Below, piece after piece: positions 1 to 7,627 of a stretch of 16,272 bases of DNA. Both the position numbers and the translations under genes were made by a program. The notes under the pieces are model-generated. The model was given only the letters and a program-made list of their open reading frames with translations. It was not told the origin of the DNA and searched no databases. The number at the start of each line of letters is the position of its first letter. Positions within the stretch are counted from its first letter, which is position 1. This DNA comes from JAFARE01 sp035566535. GTDB lineage: Bacteria > Chloroflexota > Dormibacteria > Aeolococcales > Aeolococcaceae. The stretch covers positions 1 through 16,272 of the forward strand of contig DATMRA010000003.1 in the NCBI GenBank assembly GCA_035566535.1, in the 5' to 3' direction.

Positions 1-690
1 GGCAGCTCGGACGGTGTCCCAATCGAGCTTGCCGCACTGGTGCACGATGCCCAGGTCGCTGTAGCGCTCCAGCAGCTCACGAGTGCAGCCGAGGACGGCG
101 TTGTTAATACGGCGTGCGCCCTGCGAGCCACCGGTGATGAGCACGTTGCGCAACGCATCACTCAACGGCGCCGGGACAAGCGCGCGCACCTCGCGACGTA
201 TCGGGTTGCCAGTGTGCACCACGCGCGCGCCGGAGAGCAATCGCGCCGTCTCGGCGAAGGACGCCGCGACGAAGCGCGCGCGACGCGCCAGGAGACGGGT
301 GGCGCGGCCGGGGTACGCGTTCTGCTCCATCAGTACGACTGGGATCCGCTGTGACTGCGCGGCGCCCACCACTGGCACACACACGTATCCACCCGCGCCC
401 ACCACGACATCGGGACGCCACCGGCGCAGCAACCGGCGCGCGGCAAGCGTCGCGCGGGGAAGCTGGCTGAGCGCACGCACGACGGACCGCGGATTGCTCA
501 CATCGACGCCGCTGATGTCGAGGGTCTCCAGCTCCACACCGGCCTCGGTGACCAGGCGCTCGGCGACACCGCCGCGGCGCCCGACGACCACGACGCTACC
601 GCCGGGATCTGAGTCTCGCAGCGCCTGGGCCACTGCCAGCGCCGGGGTCAGGTGACCGCCAGTCCCTCCCCCAGCGATCAACACCCGCAC
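1..690 (-). CDS. murG: MurG, UDP-GlcNAc:lipid I GlcNAc transferase (3' part missing at window edge)
   Basis: MurG adds GlcNAc from UDP-GlcNAc to lipid I, giving lipid II at the inner face of the membrane. The first 230 codons are present; the family is usually about 350-365 aa, so the C-terminal UDP-GlcNAc-binding domain is mostly outside the window. The N-terminus reads M-R-V-L-I-A and then the glycine-rich GGGTGGH motif at residues 7-13. Further on come GAGGY, MEQNAYPGRATR and, after the domain hinge, ITGGSQGARRIN, all typical of the family. The start is the GTG at 690, fixed by the closeness of the GGGTGGH loop, with a G-rich ribosome-binding stretch (GGGGG) nine bases upstream. The gene starts inside the ftsW 3' end, so the two overlap by 95 nt in different frames. 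It is the last gene visible in the dcw operon. The identification is firm. Confidence 0.95.
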   Translation of the reverse strand, partial: MRVLIAGGGTGGHLTPALAVAQALRDSDPGGSVVVVGRRGGVAERLVTEAGVELETLDISGVDVSNPRSVVRALSQLPRATLAARRLLRRWRPDVVVGAGGYVCVPVVGAAQSQRIPVVLMEQNAYPGRATRLLARRARFVAASFAETARLLSGARVVHTGNPIRREVRALVPAPLSDALRNVLITGGSQGARRINNAVLGCTRELLERYSDLGIVHQCGKLDWDTVRAA

Positions 691-1891
691 GATGCCCGGC
701 CCCCTGGCGCCGTCCCTGCGCCGAGATGTTGCACAGAATTCCCATGCCCACAAGACTCGTGGCCAGGGATGTGCCGCCATAGCTGATGAACGGCAGCGGG
801 ATTCCCGTGGTGGGAATCACCCCTGTGACAGCGCCGACGTTGATGAATGCTTCGATGCAAATCCATGCAGTGATACCTCCGGCCAGCAGCGCACCGAAGC
901 GGTCTGGCGCGCGCATCGAGGCTCGGATCCCCCGCCACGCCAGAAAGAGGAACGCCGTGAGCACCGCGACGGTTCCGATCAGGCCGAGTTCCTCGCCGAT
1001 GATGGCAAAGATGAAGTCGGTGTGGGCTTCAGGCAGCCATTCGTATTTGAGAACGGAGTTGCCCAGGCCCACCCCGCCGAGGCCGCCCGAACCCAGCGCC
1101 AGGAGCGCCTGGCAGTTCTGGAAGCCGGAGCCGAGCGCGTCGGCGCACGGGTTCAGGAAGTGGGTCAGCCGGTCCGCTCGGTAGGAGACGAGGGTCACGG
1201 CAGCGTACCCCGCGATGCCCAGACCGCCGACGACCAGGATGAGGTGACGCTTGAGCGCCCCGCCCAGAGCCAGCAGCACGAGCCCGGAGGCGGCGATGAC
1301 GATGGAGCTGCCCAGGTCGCGTTCCGCGAGCACGAGTGCGACGAGGATCGTCATCACGATGGCGTAGTCGCGCACCCCTCCGAGCGAGCGCACTGCGGCA
1401 CCGCGGTTGTCGAGCCAGCGCGCGAAGAACACGATCGCGACGACAACCGCGACCGCCGACGGTTGCACGGACAGCGGGCCGAGCTGGAACCAGCGTTGCG
1501 CGCCGTAGTGCTCCGAGCCGAGGTGCGGTATCAGGACCATCACGAGCAGCGCGACCATCACCGCCATGAGTGGCTTGGCGAAGGCGCGCAGACGGTGATA
1601 GTCGACGCGCACAGCCGCAGCAAAGCCGGCGGCGCCGAGCACGACCCCGATCAGCTGGTGCTCGAAAAAGTAGTTGGGGTTGCCGTACCAGAGATAGGCC
1701 AGCGCTTCGGACGCGCTGTACACCATGACGAGGCCGAACGAGACCAGCCCGAGCACGAGGATGAGGAGCCAGCCGTCGACGCCGGCCGCCGCCGAGGCCC
1801 GGTCAGCGGCCGCGAGCGCGCGGCTGGCGATGGCGGTCGCCGCGCGCCAGCCGCTGCTGGGTGGCTCGAGGGTGGTGGCGCGAGTAGCCAT
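596..1891 (-). CDS. ftsW: FtsW, SEDS septal peptidoglycan glycosyltransferase
   Basis: FtsW polymerises lipid II at the division septum together with its partner PBP (ftsI in this cluster). The 431-aa product has a cytoplasmic N-terminal tail of about 40 residues and then about ten hydrophobic segments. SEDS signatures are visible: RWFQLGP (133-139), AERDLGSS (189-196), WLPEAHTDF (285-293, with the presumed catalytic Asp at 292), GEELGLIG (299-306) and GIPLPFISYGGTS (363-375). The usual QPSE-x-x-K motif reads QPSAVAVV (143-150), so the conserved Glu and Lys are missing. Two cysteines (249 and 260) lie in the large outer loop. The ATG at 1891 overlaps the murD stop as TGATG. After about residue 392 a Gly/Arg-rich tail of some 39 residues is read through the start of murG; that tail is unlikely to be conserved. 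FtsW rather than RodA is inferred from the neighbours. Confidence 0.95.
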   Translation of the reverse strand: MATRATTLEPPSSGWRAATAIASRALAAADRASAAAGVDGWLLILVLGLVSFGLVMVYSASEALAYLWYGNPNYFFEHQLIGVVLGAAGFAAAVRVDYHRLRAFAKPLMAVMVALLVMVLIPHLGSEHYGAQRWFQLGPLSVQPSAVAVVVAIVFFARWLDNRGAAVRSLGGVRDYAIVMTILVALVLAERDLGSSIVIAASGLVLLALGGALKRHLILVVGGLGIAGYAAVTLVSYRADRLTHFLNPCADALGSGFQNCQALLALGSGGLGGVGLGNSVLKYEWLPEAHTDFIFAIIGEELGLIGTVAVLTAFLFLAWRGIRASMRAPDRFGALLAGGITAWICIEAFINVGAVTGVIPTTGIPLPFISYGGTSLATSLVGMGILCNISAQGRRQGAGHRAGVDRWGRDWRSPDPGAGSGPGAARLRSRR

Positions 1892-3249
1892 CAGCGCGTC
1901 TTCTCGACCGCAGAGGTCGCGTCGTGAACCAGCGCGGAGAACACCTCGCCGCGCTCCTCGAAGTCATGGAACTGGTCGAAGCTCTTGAAGCCCGGCGCGA
2001 GCAGGACGACGTCACCGGGCCGGGCCACCGCCTGCGCACGAAGGACCGCGTCGCGCAGCGTCGGCACGACCACGCGGTCGGCGAATCCCTGTGCCGCGAG
2101 TGAGCGGTCGAGCTCGGCCGCGCTCTCGCCGTTGAGGATCGCGTAGCGCGCTGAGCGAGCCACGGCGGCGGCGAGTCCATCGCTCGATGTGCCCATCCCC
2201 TTGCCCCCGCCGATCCAGACGATCGGCCGGCCGGCAAACGACTGGAGGGCCATCACCGCGGACTCGGTGTTTGTGGCTTTGCTGTCGTTCACCCACAGGA
2301 TTCCGTCGTGTTCGAGCACCGTCTGCAAACGGTGCGGCACCGCTCGAAAGTCGCGCACGGCGGTTGCGATGGCGGTGGGTGCGATGCCGGCGGCACGCGC
2401 CACCGCGACCGCAGCGAGAACGTTGAGCACGTTGTGCGCACCGAAGAGCGGTATGCCGGCGACCGGGAGCACGGGAATCGGGCCGCGATCCTCGATGCTC
2501 ACGACGACGCCGTCTCGCACCGTGGTCCCCGACCGGCGGTCAATGCCCAGCCCGAAATAGTGCACCGGGCAGACGGCGATGTCCGCCATCGACCGCGTGA
2601 TCTCGTCGTCGTAGCCAAGCACTGCAGCATCCGAGGCGAACGGGACGATGCGACGCTTGAGATCGGCGTACGCCTCGAAATCGCCGTGGCGGTCGAGGTG
2701 ATCGGGCGTGACGTTGAGCACGCAGGCGATGCTGCAGCGCGGGGCTTCAACCGTCTCGAGTTGAAACGACGACAGCTCGAGCACCACCCAGTCGCCCGCG
2801 TGCACCGAACCCAACCGGTCGAGCATCGGCGTCCCGATGTTGCCGCCGAGATGAACGGGCTCGTCAGCCCGTGCCAGGATCGCCGCGACGAGCGACGTTG
2901 TCGTCGTCTTGCCGTTGGTTCCGGTGATGCCCACGATGCGTCCGCGGCATCGTTCGAACACGAGGTCGATCTCACTGCGCACCGGCACCCCCAGTTCGCG
3001 TGCGACGCGCAACTCTGGTGCATCCCATGGCACTCCCGGGCTGGGACAGACCATCGACGCACCCGTCGCGATGTCATCCGGGTAGCCTCCGAGGCGCACC
3101 TCGATATCCGGCGACAGCGACGCCGCACGATCTCGCAACGCAGGCGTGTCGGCGCGATCGACCACCAGCACGGCATATCCATCTGCGCGCAACGTGCGCG
3201 CCAGCGCCATGCCAGTGCGGGCAAGCCCGATCACCACAGCGCGGCCCAT
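1891..3249 (-). CDS. murD: MurD, UDP-MurNAc-L-Ala:D-Glu ligase
   Basis: MurD adds D-glutamate to UDP-MurNAc-L-alanine with ATP in the cytoplasm. The product is 452 aa, the usual length. An N-terminal Rossmann-like UDP-binding domain opens with GRAVVIGLARTG. The Mur ligase P-loop GTNGKTTTT is at 110-118, LELSSFQLE at 157-165, and NVTPDHLDRHG at 179-189. Later come VNDSKATNTES and IVWIGGGKGMG, typical of the C-terminal ligase domain. The reading frame is open far upstream (to 3525), but that extension lies inside mraY and looks like shadow sequence. The ATG at 3249 is preferred because it sits two bases after the mraY stop and gives the family N-terminus. Its stop is shared with the ftsW start (TGATG). 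Identification is firm. Confidence 0.96.
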   Translation of the reverse strand: MGRAVVIGLARTGMALARTLRADGYAVLVVDRADTPALRDRAASLSPDIEVRLGGYPDDIATGASMVCPSPGVPWDAPELRVARELGVPVRSEIDLVFERCRGRIVGITGTNGKTTTTSLVAAILARADEPVHLGGNIGTPMLDRLGSVHAGDWVVLELSSFQLETVEAPRCSIACVLNVTPDHLDRHGDFEAYADLKRRIVPFASDAAVLGYDDEITRSMADIAVCPVHYFGLGIDRRSGTTVRDGVVVSIEDRGPIPVLPVAGIPLFGAHNVLNVLAAVAVARAAGIAPTAIATAVRDFRAVPHRLQTVLEHDGILWVNDSKATNTESAVMALQSFAGRPIVWIGGGKGMGTSSDGLAAAVARSARYAILNGESAAELDRSLAAQGFADRVVVPTLRDAVLRAQAVARPGDVVLLAPGFKSFDQFHDFEERGEVFSALVHDATSAVEKTR

Positions 3250-3251
3250 GC

Positions 3252-4211
3252 TCACGCGGCGGGCCCGGCGAAATGTGCGTACAGCACCGTGAACATCGTC
3301 CCGACAGCCGCGACGGCGGCGAAGGCGGCGACCAGTCGCTGCTCGCGAAGCCCCATCTCCTCGAAGTGGTGGTGCAGCGGGCTCGCGCGGAAGACGCGCC
3401 GGCCGTAGCGGCGGATCGCGGTGACATTGATGATCACACTCGCCGCTTCGACCACGAAGACGATGCCGAGCAGCGGGAGCGCCCACAGCAGGTGCAGCTC
3501 GGCGGTGAGCGCGACCAGCGCACACCCCAGCGCCAATGAACCCGTATCGCCCATGAAAAGCCGCGCGGGGTGCCAGTTGTAGACAAGAAATCCGGCCACG
3601 GACCCGGTGAGCGCGGCGGCGAGGATGGTTGCGTGCACGTCACCCGTCCACACGGCGATCATCGTGACACCGAAGAACGCAAGGCCTGTACAGGATGCCG
3701 CGAGTCCGTCGACGCCGTCGGTCAGGTTCACCGCGTTGCTGGTGGCGACCAGCGCGGCTATCGCGAGAATGACAATGCCCCAGCCCAGGTTGGGCGCGCC
3801 CAGGCCGGGAAAGTATTGATGGGTGAAGCCTGCGATCAGCAGCGCCAATCCCAGCAGGAGCCCGATGAAACCCTCGACGATGAGCTTGTGTCGCGCAGGC
3901 AGACCGAGCCGGCGGCGGCTGCGTATGTTGATGACATCGTCGAGTCCGCCGACGAGCGCGCCACCCAGCAGCGCGAAGACCGCGATGAATCCTTCGCGGC
4001 TGCGATCGACCACCAGCCACGCAACCACAGCGATGGCGCAGAAGAGCAGGCCGCCGAGCGTGGGCGTCCCCTCCTTGATGCGATGCGAGAGCGGGCTGTA
4101 GGAGGCGACATGCTGGCCGACACCGGCTCGCACGAGTGCCGTCACGAGCAGCGGGTAGAGCGCCACGCCGGCCGCAAAGCAGACGGCGCCGACGATGATC
4201 GCGTGCTTCAC
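3252..4211 (-). CDS. mraY: MraY, phospho-MurNAc-pentapeptide translocase
   Basis: MraY transfers phospho-MurNAc-pentapeptide to undecaprenyl phosphate, making lipid I in the membrane. The product is 319 aa and strongly hydrophobic, with about ten membrane segments. Family motifs are clear: GTPTLGG near the first cytoplasmic loop, the paired aspartates in GGLDDVINIRS, NAVNLTDGVDGLA, FMGDTGSLALG, and the HHH box in SPLHHHFEEMG close to the C-terminus. An in-frame start at 4259 exists inside ftsI, but the GTG at 4211 is preferred: it overlaps the ftsI stop by four bases (GTGA) and gives a normal hydrophobic N-terminus. Next upstream is ftsI instead of the usual murF, which is unusual for a dcw cluster. 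Identification is firm and the start is likely. Confidence 0.96.
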   Translation of the reverse strand: MKHAIIVGAVCFAAGVALYPLLVTALVRAGVGQHVASYSPLSHRIKEGTPTLGGLLFCAIAVVAWLVVDRSREGFIAVFALLGGALVGGLDDVINIRSRRRLGLPARHKLIVEGFIGLLLGLALLIAGFTHQYFPGLGAPNLGWGIVILAIAALVATSNAVNLTDGVDGLAASCTGLAFFGVTMIAVWTGDVHATILAAALTGSVAGFLVYNWHPARLFMGDTGSLALGCALVALTAELHLLWALPLLGIVFVVEAASVIINVTAIRRYGRRVFRASPLHHHFEEMGLREQRLVAAFAAVAAVGTMFTVLYAHFAGPAA

Positions 4212-5974
4212 GGGGTGATCCGCCACTGGTCGATGAGGATGCGTGCCACATCGCGCCATACCGGCGCGGCCAGCAGCGCACCGAAGCGCGGCTGCTTGGT
4301 CTCGTGCGGGTAGCGAAGGATCACCATCATCGTGAACTGCGGATTGTTGACCGGCATGAAGCCCGCGAAGGATGCAATGACGTCGCTGCCGTAGCCACCG
4401 GCGGCAGTCGCCACGCTCGCCGTGCCGGTCTTGCCCGCGATCTCGCCCTTGTAACCGGCGATCTGCGCGTTGAATCCTTCCGCACCGCGGTCATCCACCA
4501 CACCCACCATCATGTGCGCCAGGGTATTCGCCGTGCTCGCCGCGATCACCCGGCGCGTCTGGGGCACGACCGGCGTCGTCTTGCCTGTGCTCGGATCGAC
4601 CACCGCGTCGACCGCGTGCGGCTGGACCCAGACGCCGCCGTTGCCCACCGTGTTGATTGCCGCGAGCATTTCCAGTGGCGTGGTCACCACGCCCTGTCCA
4701 TACGAGGCGGTCGCATAGTTGAGCGCCCGCCACGATGACTGCGCGGCAACGGGAACAGTGTTCTCGCCGGCGATGTCGACCCCCGTGGGCGCGCCGACGC
4801 CGAAGGCCAGCAGGTTGCTGTAGAACGCATTCCGGCCTTCCATCTGTTGCACCTTGATCGCGCCGTTGTTCAGCGAAAGGTCGAGCACCGTCTGCATTGT
4901 CACCGGACCGTGGGAGCGGTTGTCCCAGTCGTGGATGAGGATGCCGTCGATGGCGGTCTGCCGCTCATCGATCACTGTGGCCGGCGTGATGGCGTGGTTC
5001 TCGAGGCCTCCGGCGAAGGTCACGACCTTCATGACCGAACCAGGCTCGTACGGCGCGCTCACCGCCAGGTCGCGGAAGTTGGCCAGCGGGCTCTGGCCGT
5101 AGTCGTTGGCGTTGTACGACGGGTACTGCGCCCACGCGCGGAGCGATCCGGTGTGGGTGTCCATGATCATCAACGTGCCCGACGCTGCCTCGGCGTCGAT
5201 GACACCGCGCGCGAGCGCAAGCTCCGCCCAGTACTGGATCTGCGAGTCGAGCCCGAGCTGCAGGTTGGCGCCATCGTGGGCATCGAGCTTCTGCTGCCCG
5301 CTCAGCACGATGGGGTTGCCGAGAATGTCGGTGAACGTCGACGTGTGCCCGGGAGACCCGGCCAGCACGCTGTCGTAGTACTGCTCTATTCCGTACTGCC
5401 CGCTGCCGTCGTGGTTGACGAAGCCAAGCAGGTTCGAGGCGAAGGACGAGCCGGGTACGGGCGATGGCTCGTACACCCGCTGCTGCGTCGGGATGGTGGC
5501 GATACCGGGGAGATTCAGCGCCTGCAGCTTGATCTCCACGTCCTGCGCGACGCCCTTGGCCAGGTAGTCGAATTCGTTGGGTTGCTCGAGCGCGCGCAGG
5601 ATGCTCGCCTCGCTCACCCGCAGGATGGGAGCGACCTGCGCGGCCACCGCGTTGCGCTGCGACGGATCGACTAGGTGCGGGTCCGCGAAGACGTCGTACA
5701 CGGTCCGGTTGCTTGCCACGACGCGGCCGTTGCGATCCAGGATCACGCCGCGGCTGCCGTGCACCGTGACCGACGCGGTGTGCTGCGCCGCCGCCTGTGT
5801 CGCCAGCGCTTTGCCGTGGAGCACCTGCACATCGACGAGGCGCGCAAAGACAGCGATCGCCATAGCGACGAACGCGAGCACCAGCCAGAAGCCGCGACGG
5901 CGGAAGTCGGGCGCCTCGCCGGCGAACCACGCGCGCGCGGATCGGCCGGCCGGCGTGCGAGGCGGCCGGCTCAA
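4208..5974 (-). CDS. ftsI: FtsI-type penicillin-binding protein (class B transpeptidase)
   Basis: This is a monofunctional class B PBP that cross-links septal peptidoglycan, probably with FtsW. It has 588 aa: a short cytoplasmic N-terminus, one membrane anchor (about 28-48), a dimerisation/pedestal region containing SRGVILDRNGRVVA (74-87), and a transpeptidase domain from about 220. The active-site motifs are present: SVMK with Ser313 and Lys316, SLN at 367-369, and KTGTA at 515-519. No PASTA domain follows. The start codon is TTG (5974), sharing TTGA with the end of the ftsL-like gene, with a GAAGGA ribosome site at 5986-5991. The stop overlaps the mraY start as GTGA, leaving no room for murE or murF. 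It could be called pbpB or SpoVD-like; the position in dcw favours FtsI. Confidence 0.93.
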   Translation of the reverse strand: MSRPPRTPAGRSARAWFAGEAPDFRRRGFWLVLAFVAMAIAVFARLVDVQVLHGKALATQAAAQHTASVTVHGSRGVILDRNGRVVASNRTVYDVFADPHLVDPSQRNAVAAQVAPILRVSEASILRALEQPNEFDYLAKGVAQDVEIKLQALNLPGIATIPTQQRVYEPSPVPGSSFASNLLGFVNHDGSGQYGIEQYYDSVLAGSPGHTSTFTDILGNPIVLSGQQKLDAHDGANLQLGLDSQIQYWAELALARGVIDAEAASGTLMIMDTHTGSLRAWAQYPSYNANDYGQSPLANFRDLAVSAPYEPGSVMKVVTFAGGLENHAITPATVIDERQTAIDGILIHDWDNRSHGPVTMQTVLDLSLNNGAIKVQQMEGRNAFYSNLLAFGVGAPTGVDIAGENTVPVAAQSSWRALNYATASYGQGVVTTPLEMLAAINTVGNGGVWVQPHAVDAVVDPSTGKTTPVVPQTRRVIAASTANTLAHMMVGVVDDRGAEGFNAQIAGYKGEIAGKTGTASVATAAGGYGSDVIASFAGFMPVNNPQFTMMVILRYPHETKQPRFGALLAAPVWRDVARILIDQWRITP

Positions 5975-6477
5975 CGCGTCGAGTTTCCTTCCGGTCCGGC
6001 GGCGCCGCTGAGCGCGGCCACCAGCTGCTGCAGCGCGTCACCAGACATGGCCGTCAGCTGTGGCGGCACGCTCGGCAGCACCTGCACCGGGTGCGATGCG
6101 ATGTACGCCCAGGAGCTGGCCGGACGCATGCCGAGATGCTGAGCGGCCGCGACGATGCGCTCCGATGACTGCAGCCGGGCCAGCTCATCGGAGAGCTGCA
6201 CGTACTCGGTGTTCAGGTGCTGCTGTTGCGCCGTCAGGTTGGCGGCACGGTACGTCGACTGGGTTGCATGCGCGGTCTGGCTCACGTACGCAATGCCGAT
6301 CCCTGCGCCGACGGCGATCAGCGGCAGCAGAGGCAGAGGCGTGCGTGGGCCACCCCGACGCAGTCTGCTGCGGCGCCCCGACGCCTCGATGGGCAGCAGG
6401 TCGACGTCACGGCCGGCGCCGGCGCGGGCGGAAGCGTTGTTCTTGGACTGGCGGCTGGGCACTGCCCGTGTCTCCAT
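5971..6477 (-). CDS. ftsL: FtsL/DivIC-like single-pass division protein
   Basis: This 168-aa protein is probably the divisome scaffold FtsL, which links FtsQ/DivIB and FtsB/DivIC to FtsW-FtsI. Sequence similarity in FtsL is always weak, so the call rests on architecture and position. It has a basic cytoplasmic N-terminus (about 1-47), one membrane helix (about 48-65) and an outer coiled-coil-like stretch (about 72-108, rich in Gln, Leu and Glu). A short motif like that of FtsL/FtsB proteins follows (RIVAAAQHLGM), then a Pro/Ala-rich tail. It lies between rsmH and ftsI, the normal ftsL slot. The ATG at 6477 has no clear ribosome site. GTG at 6462 has GGAG nine bases before it and could be the true start. 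Its stop overlaps the ftsI TTG start. Confidence 0.72.
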   Translation of the reverse strand: METRAVPSRQSKNNASARAGAGRDVDLLPIEASGRRSRLRRGGPRTPLPLLPLIAVGAGIGIAYVSQTAHATQSTYRAANLTAQQQHLNTEYVQLSDELARLQSSERIVAAAQHLGMRPASSWAYIASHPVQVLPSVPPQLTAMSGDALQQLVAALSGAAGPEGNSTR

Positions 6478-6495
6478 GGAAAGTCAGTTGAATGG

Positions 6496-6509
6496 CGCAC
6501 CGGGGTGCG
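6496..6509. other. Small inverted repeat in the rsmH-ftsL gap
   Basis: The 103-nt gap between rsmH and the ftsL-like gene (6478-6580) holds a perfect 5-bp inverted repeat, CGCAC-4 nt-GTGCG, extendable to 6 bp with a 2-nt loop. It lies about 18 bases before the ftsL start on the minus strand. There is no T-run, so it is not an intrinsic terminator. I see no clear promoter or other structure in the rest of the gap. It may be chance in GC-rich DNA. Confidence 0.25.
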
Positions 6510-6580
6510 GGACTGCGGAGTAGCGGGAGGAGCCGGTGCAATCGTCCGGCGTCCTCCCTGAATGAGACGAGAAGGTCGGA

Positions 6581-7588
6581 TCAGGCTGTGTTGTCGAGCT
6601 TCTCGGCGACGCGCAGGCGGGCGGAGCGCGACCGTGGATTCACGGCGAGCTCCGCGACGTCCGGACGGATCGCCTTGCGATTGAGAAGCAAAAGAGTGGC
6701 CCGGTGGGCGCAGGTGCAGTGGGGCTGTTGGGGCGGACATACACAGTTCTGTGCTGAGACGTGGAGTGTGTTCTTGACAAGAGTGTCCTCAAGAGAGTGG
6801 AAGGAGATGACCCCAAGACGCCCACCGGGCCGGAGAGTGTGAATGGATGCCTGCAGTCCGCGCTCGAGGCTCTCGAGCTCGTGGTTCACCGCGATGCGCA
6901 GCGCTTGAAACGTGCGCGTGGCCGGATGGATATGCTTCGGCCAGAACCGCCGCGGCACAGTCGATTCGACAATGCCGCGCAGGTCCTCGGTGCGGGTGAT
7001 GGGCTTGCGCGCGCGGGCTCGTCCGATTGCGGCGGCGATGGCCCGCGCGAAGCGTTCATCGCCGTAGTCGCGGATCACCTGGCTCAGGTCGTCGACGGGA
7101 AGCGTGTTGACCAGGTCGGCCGCGGTGACGCCGCTCCCCTGGTCCATGCGCATGTCGAGCGGTCCGTCGAAGCGGAAACTGAAGCCGCGGTCCGGGTCGT
7201 CGAGCTGGAGCGACGAGACGCCCAGGTCGAGGACCACGATGTCCACGGCTTTGATACCGAGCGATTCGACGATCGTGTCGAGCTCGGCGAAGTCGCCCTT
7301 GATCACCGTGACCGCGTCGCCGTATTCGGCGAATCGCCGGTGCGCCGCCGCGACGGCGCTGCCGTCGCGATCGACTCCGATGACGCGGCCTCCGGGCGCA
7401 ACGCGCTCGAGGAGCGCGGCCGTGACGCCGCCGGCACCTAGGGTGCCGTCGACGGCGACCTGCCCGGGTCTGGGCTGCAGGCTCTCTATTAGCGGGTGTA
7501 GAAGGACCGGCCGGTGACCTGGCGCGTCAGGCGCGAGCTCGCCGGGCGTGGCTGGAGTGGAGGTCCTCAGGTCTGCCACGGTCGCCAT
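6581..7588 (-). CDS. rsmH: RsmH (MraW), 16S rRNA m4C1402 methyltransferase
   Basis: RsmH methylates N4 of cytidine 1402 in 16S rRNA using S-adenosylmethionine. The 335-aa product has the family hallmarks: HRPVLL (25-30), the SAM-binding DGTLGAGG (47-54) and GVDRD (71-75), DLGVSSLQLD (121-130), GFSFRFDGPLDMRMD, FQALRIAVNHEL and GVISFHSLED. Near the C-terminus is the CVCPP...CTC segment often seen in this family. The N-terminal 20-odd residues before HRPVLL are longer than usual and Thr/Pro-rich. The ATG at 7588 has no obvious ribosome site, so a slightly later start (GTG at 7579) is possible. It is 39 nt downstream of mraZ and must be read from the mraZ promoter. Confidence 0.97.
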   Translation of the reverse strand: MATVADLRTSTPATPGELAPDAPGHRPVLLHPLIESLQPRPGQVAVDGTLGAGGVTAALLERVAPGGRVIGVDRDGSAVAAAHRRFAEYGDAVTVIKGDFAELDTIVESLGIKAVDIVVLDLGVSSLQLDDPDRGFSFRFDGPLDMRMDQGSGVTAADLVNTLPVDDLSQVIRDYGDERFARAIAAAIGRARARKPITRTEDLRGIVESTVPRRFWPKHIHPATRTFQALRIAVNHELESLERGLQASIHTLRPGGRLGVISFHSLEDTLVKNTLHVSAQNCVCPPQQPHCTCAHRATLLLLNRKAIRPDVAELAVNPRSRSARLRVAEKLDNTA

Positions 7589-7627
7589 GAGGACGAGGAT
7601 GCTGCAAAGGGAGGGCGCACCAGCTGC

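Noticed and set aside
692..1927. Long plus-strand open frame of 411 codons opposite ftsW and the murD end
   Set aside because: Composition is rich in Arg, His, Asp and Glu with no known motif; it is the antisense shadow of a certain ftsW gene in GC-rich DNA.
2308..3408. Plus-strand open frame of 366 codons opposite murD
   Set aside because: Arg/His/Asp-rich antisense shadow of murD, which has all ligase motifs.
3250..3525. N-terminal extension of murD into mraY
   Set aside because: Shadow composition and lies fully inside the mraY coding region.
4965..6041. Minus-strand open frame of 358 codons in another frame of ftsI
   Set aside because: Arg/Ala/Pro-rich and overlapping a PBP with all active-site motifs; it is a frame shadow.
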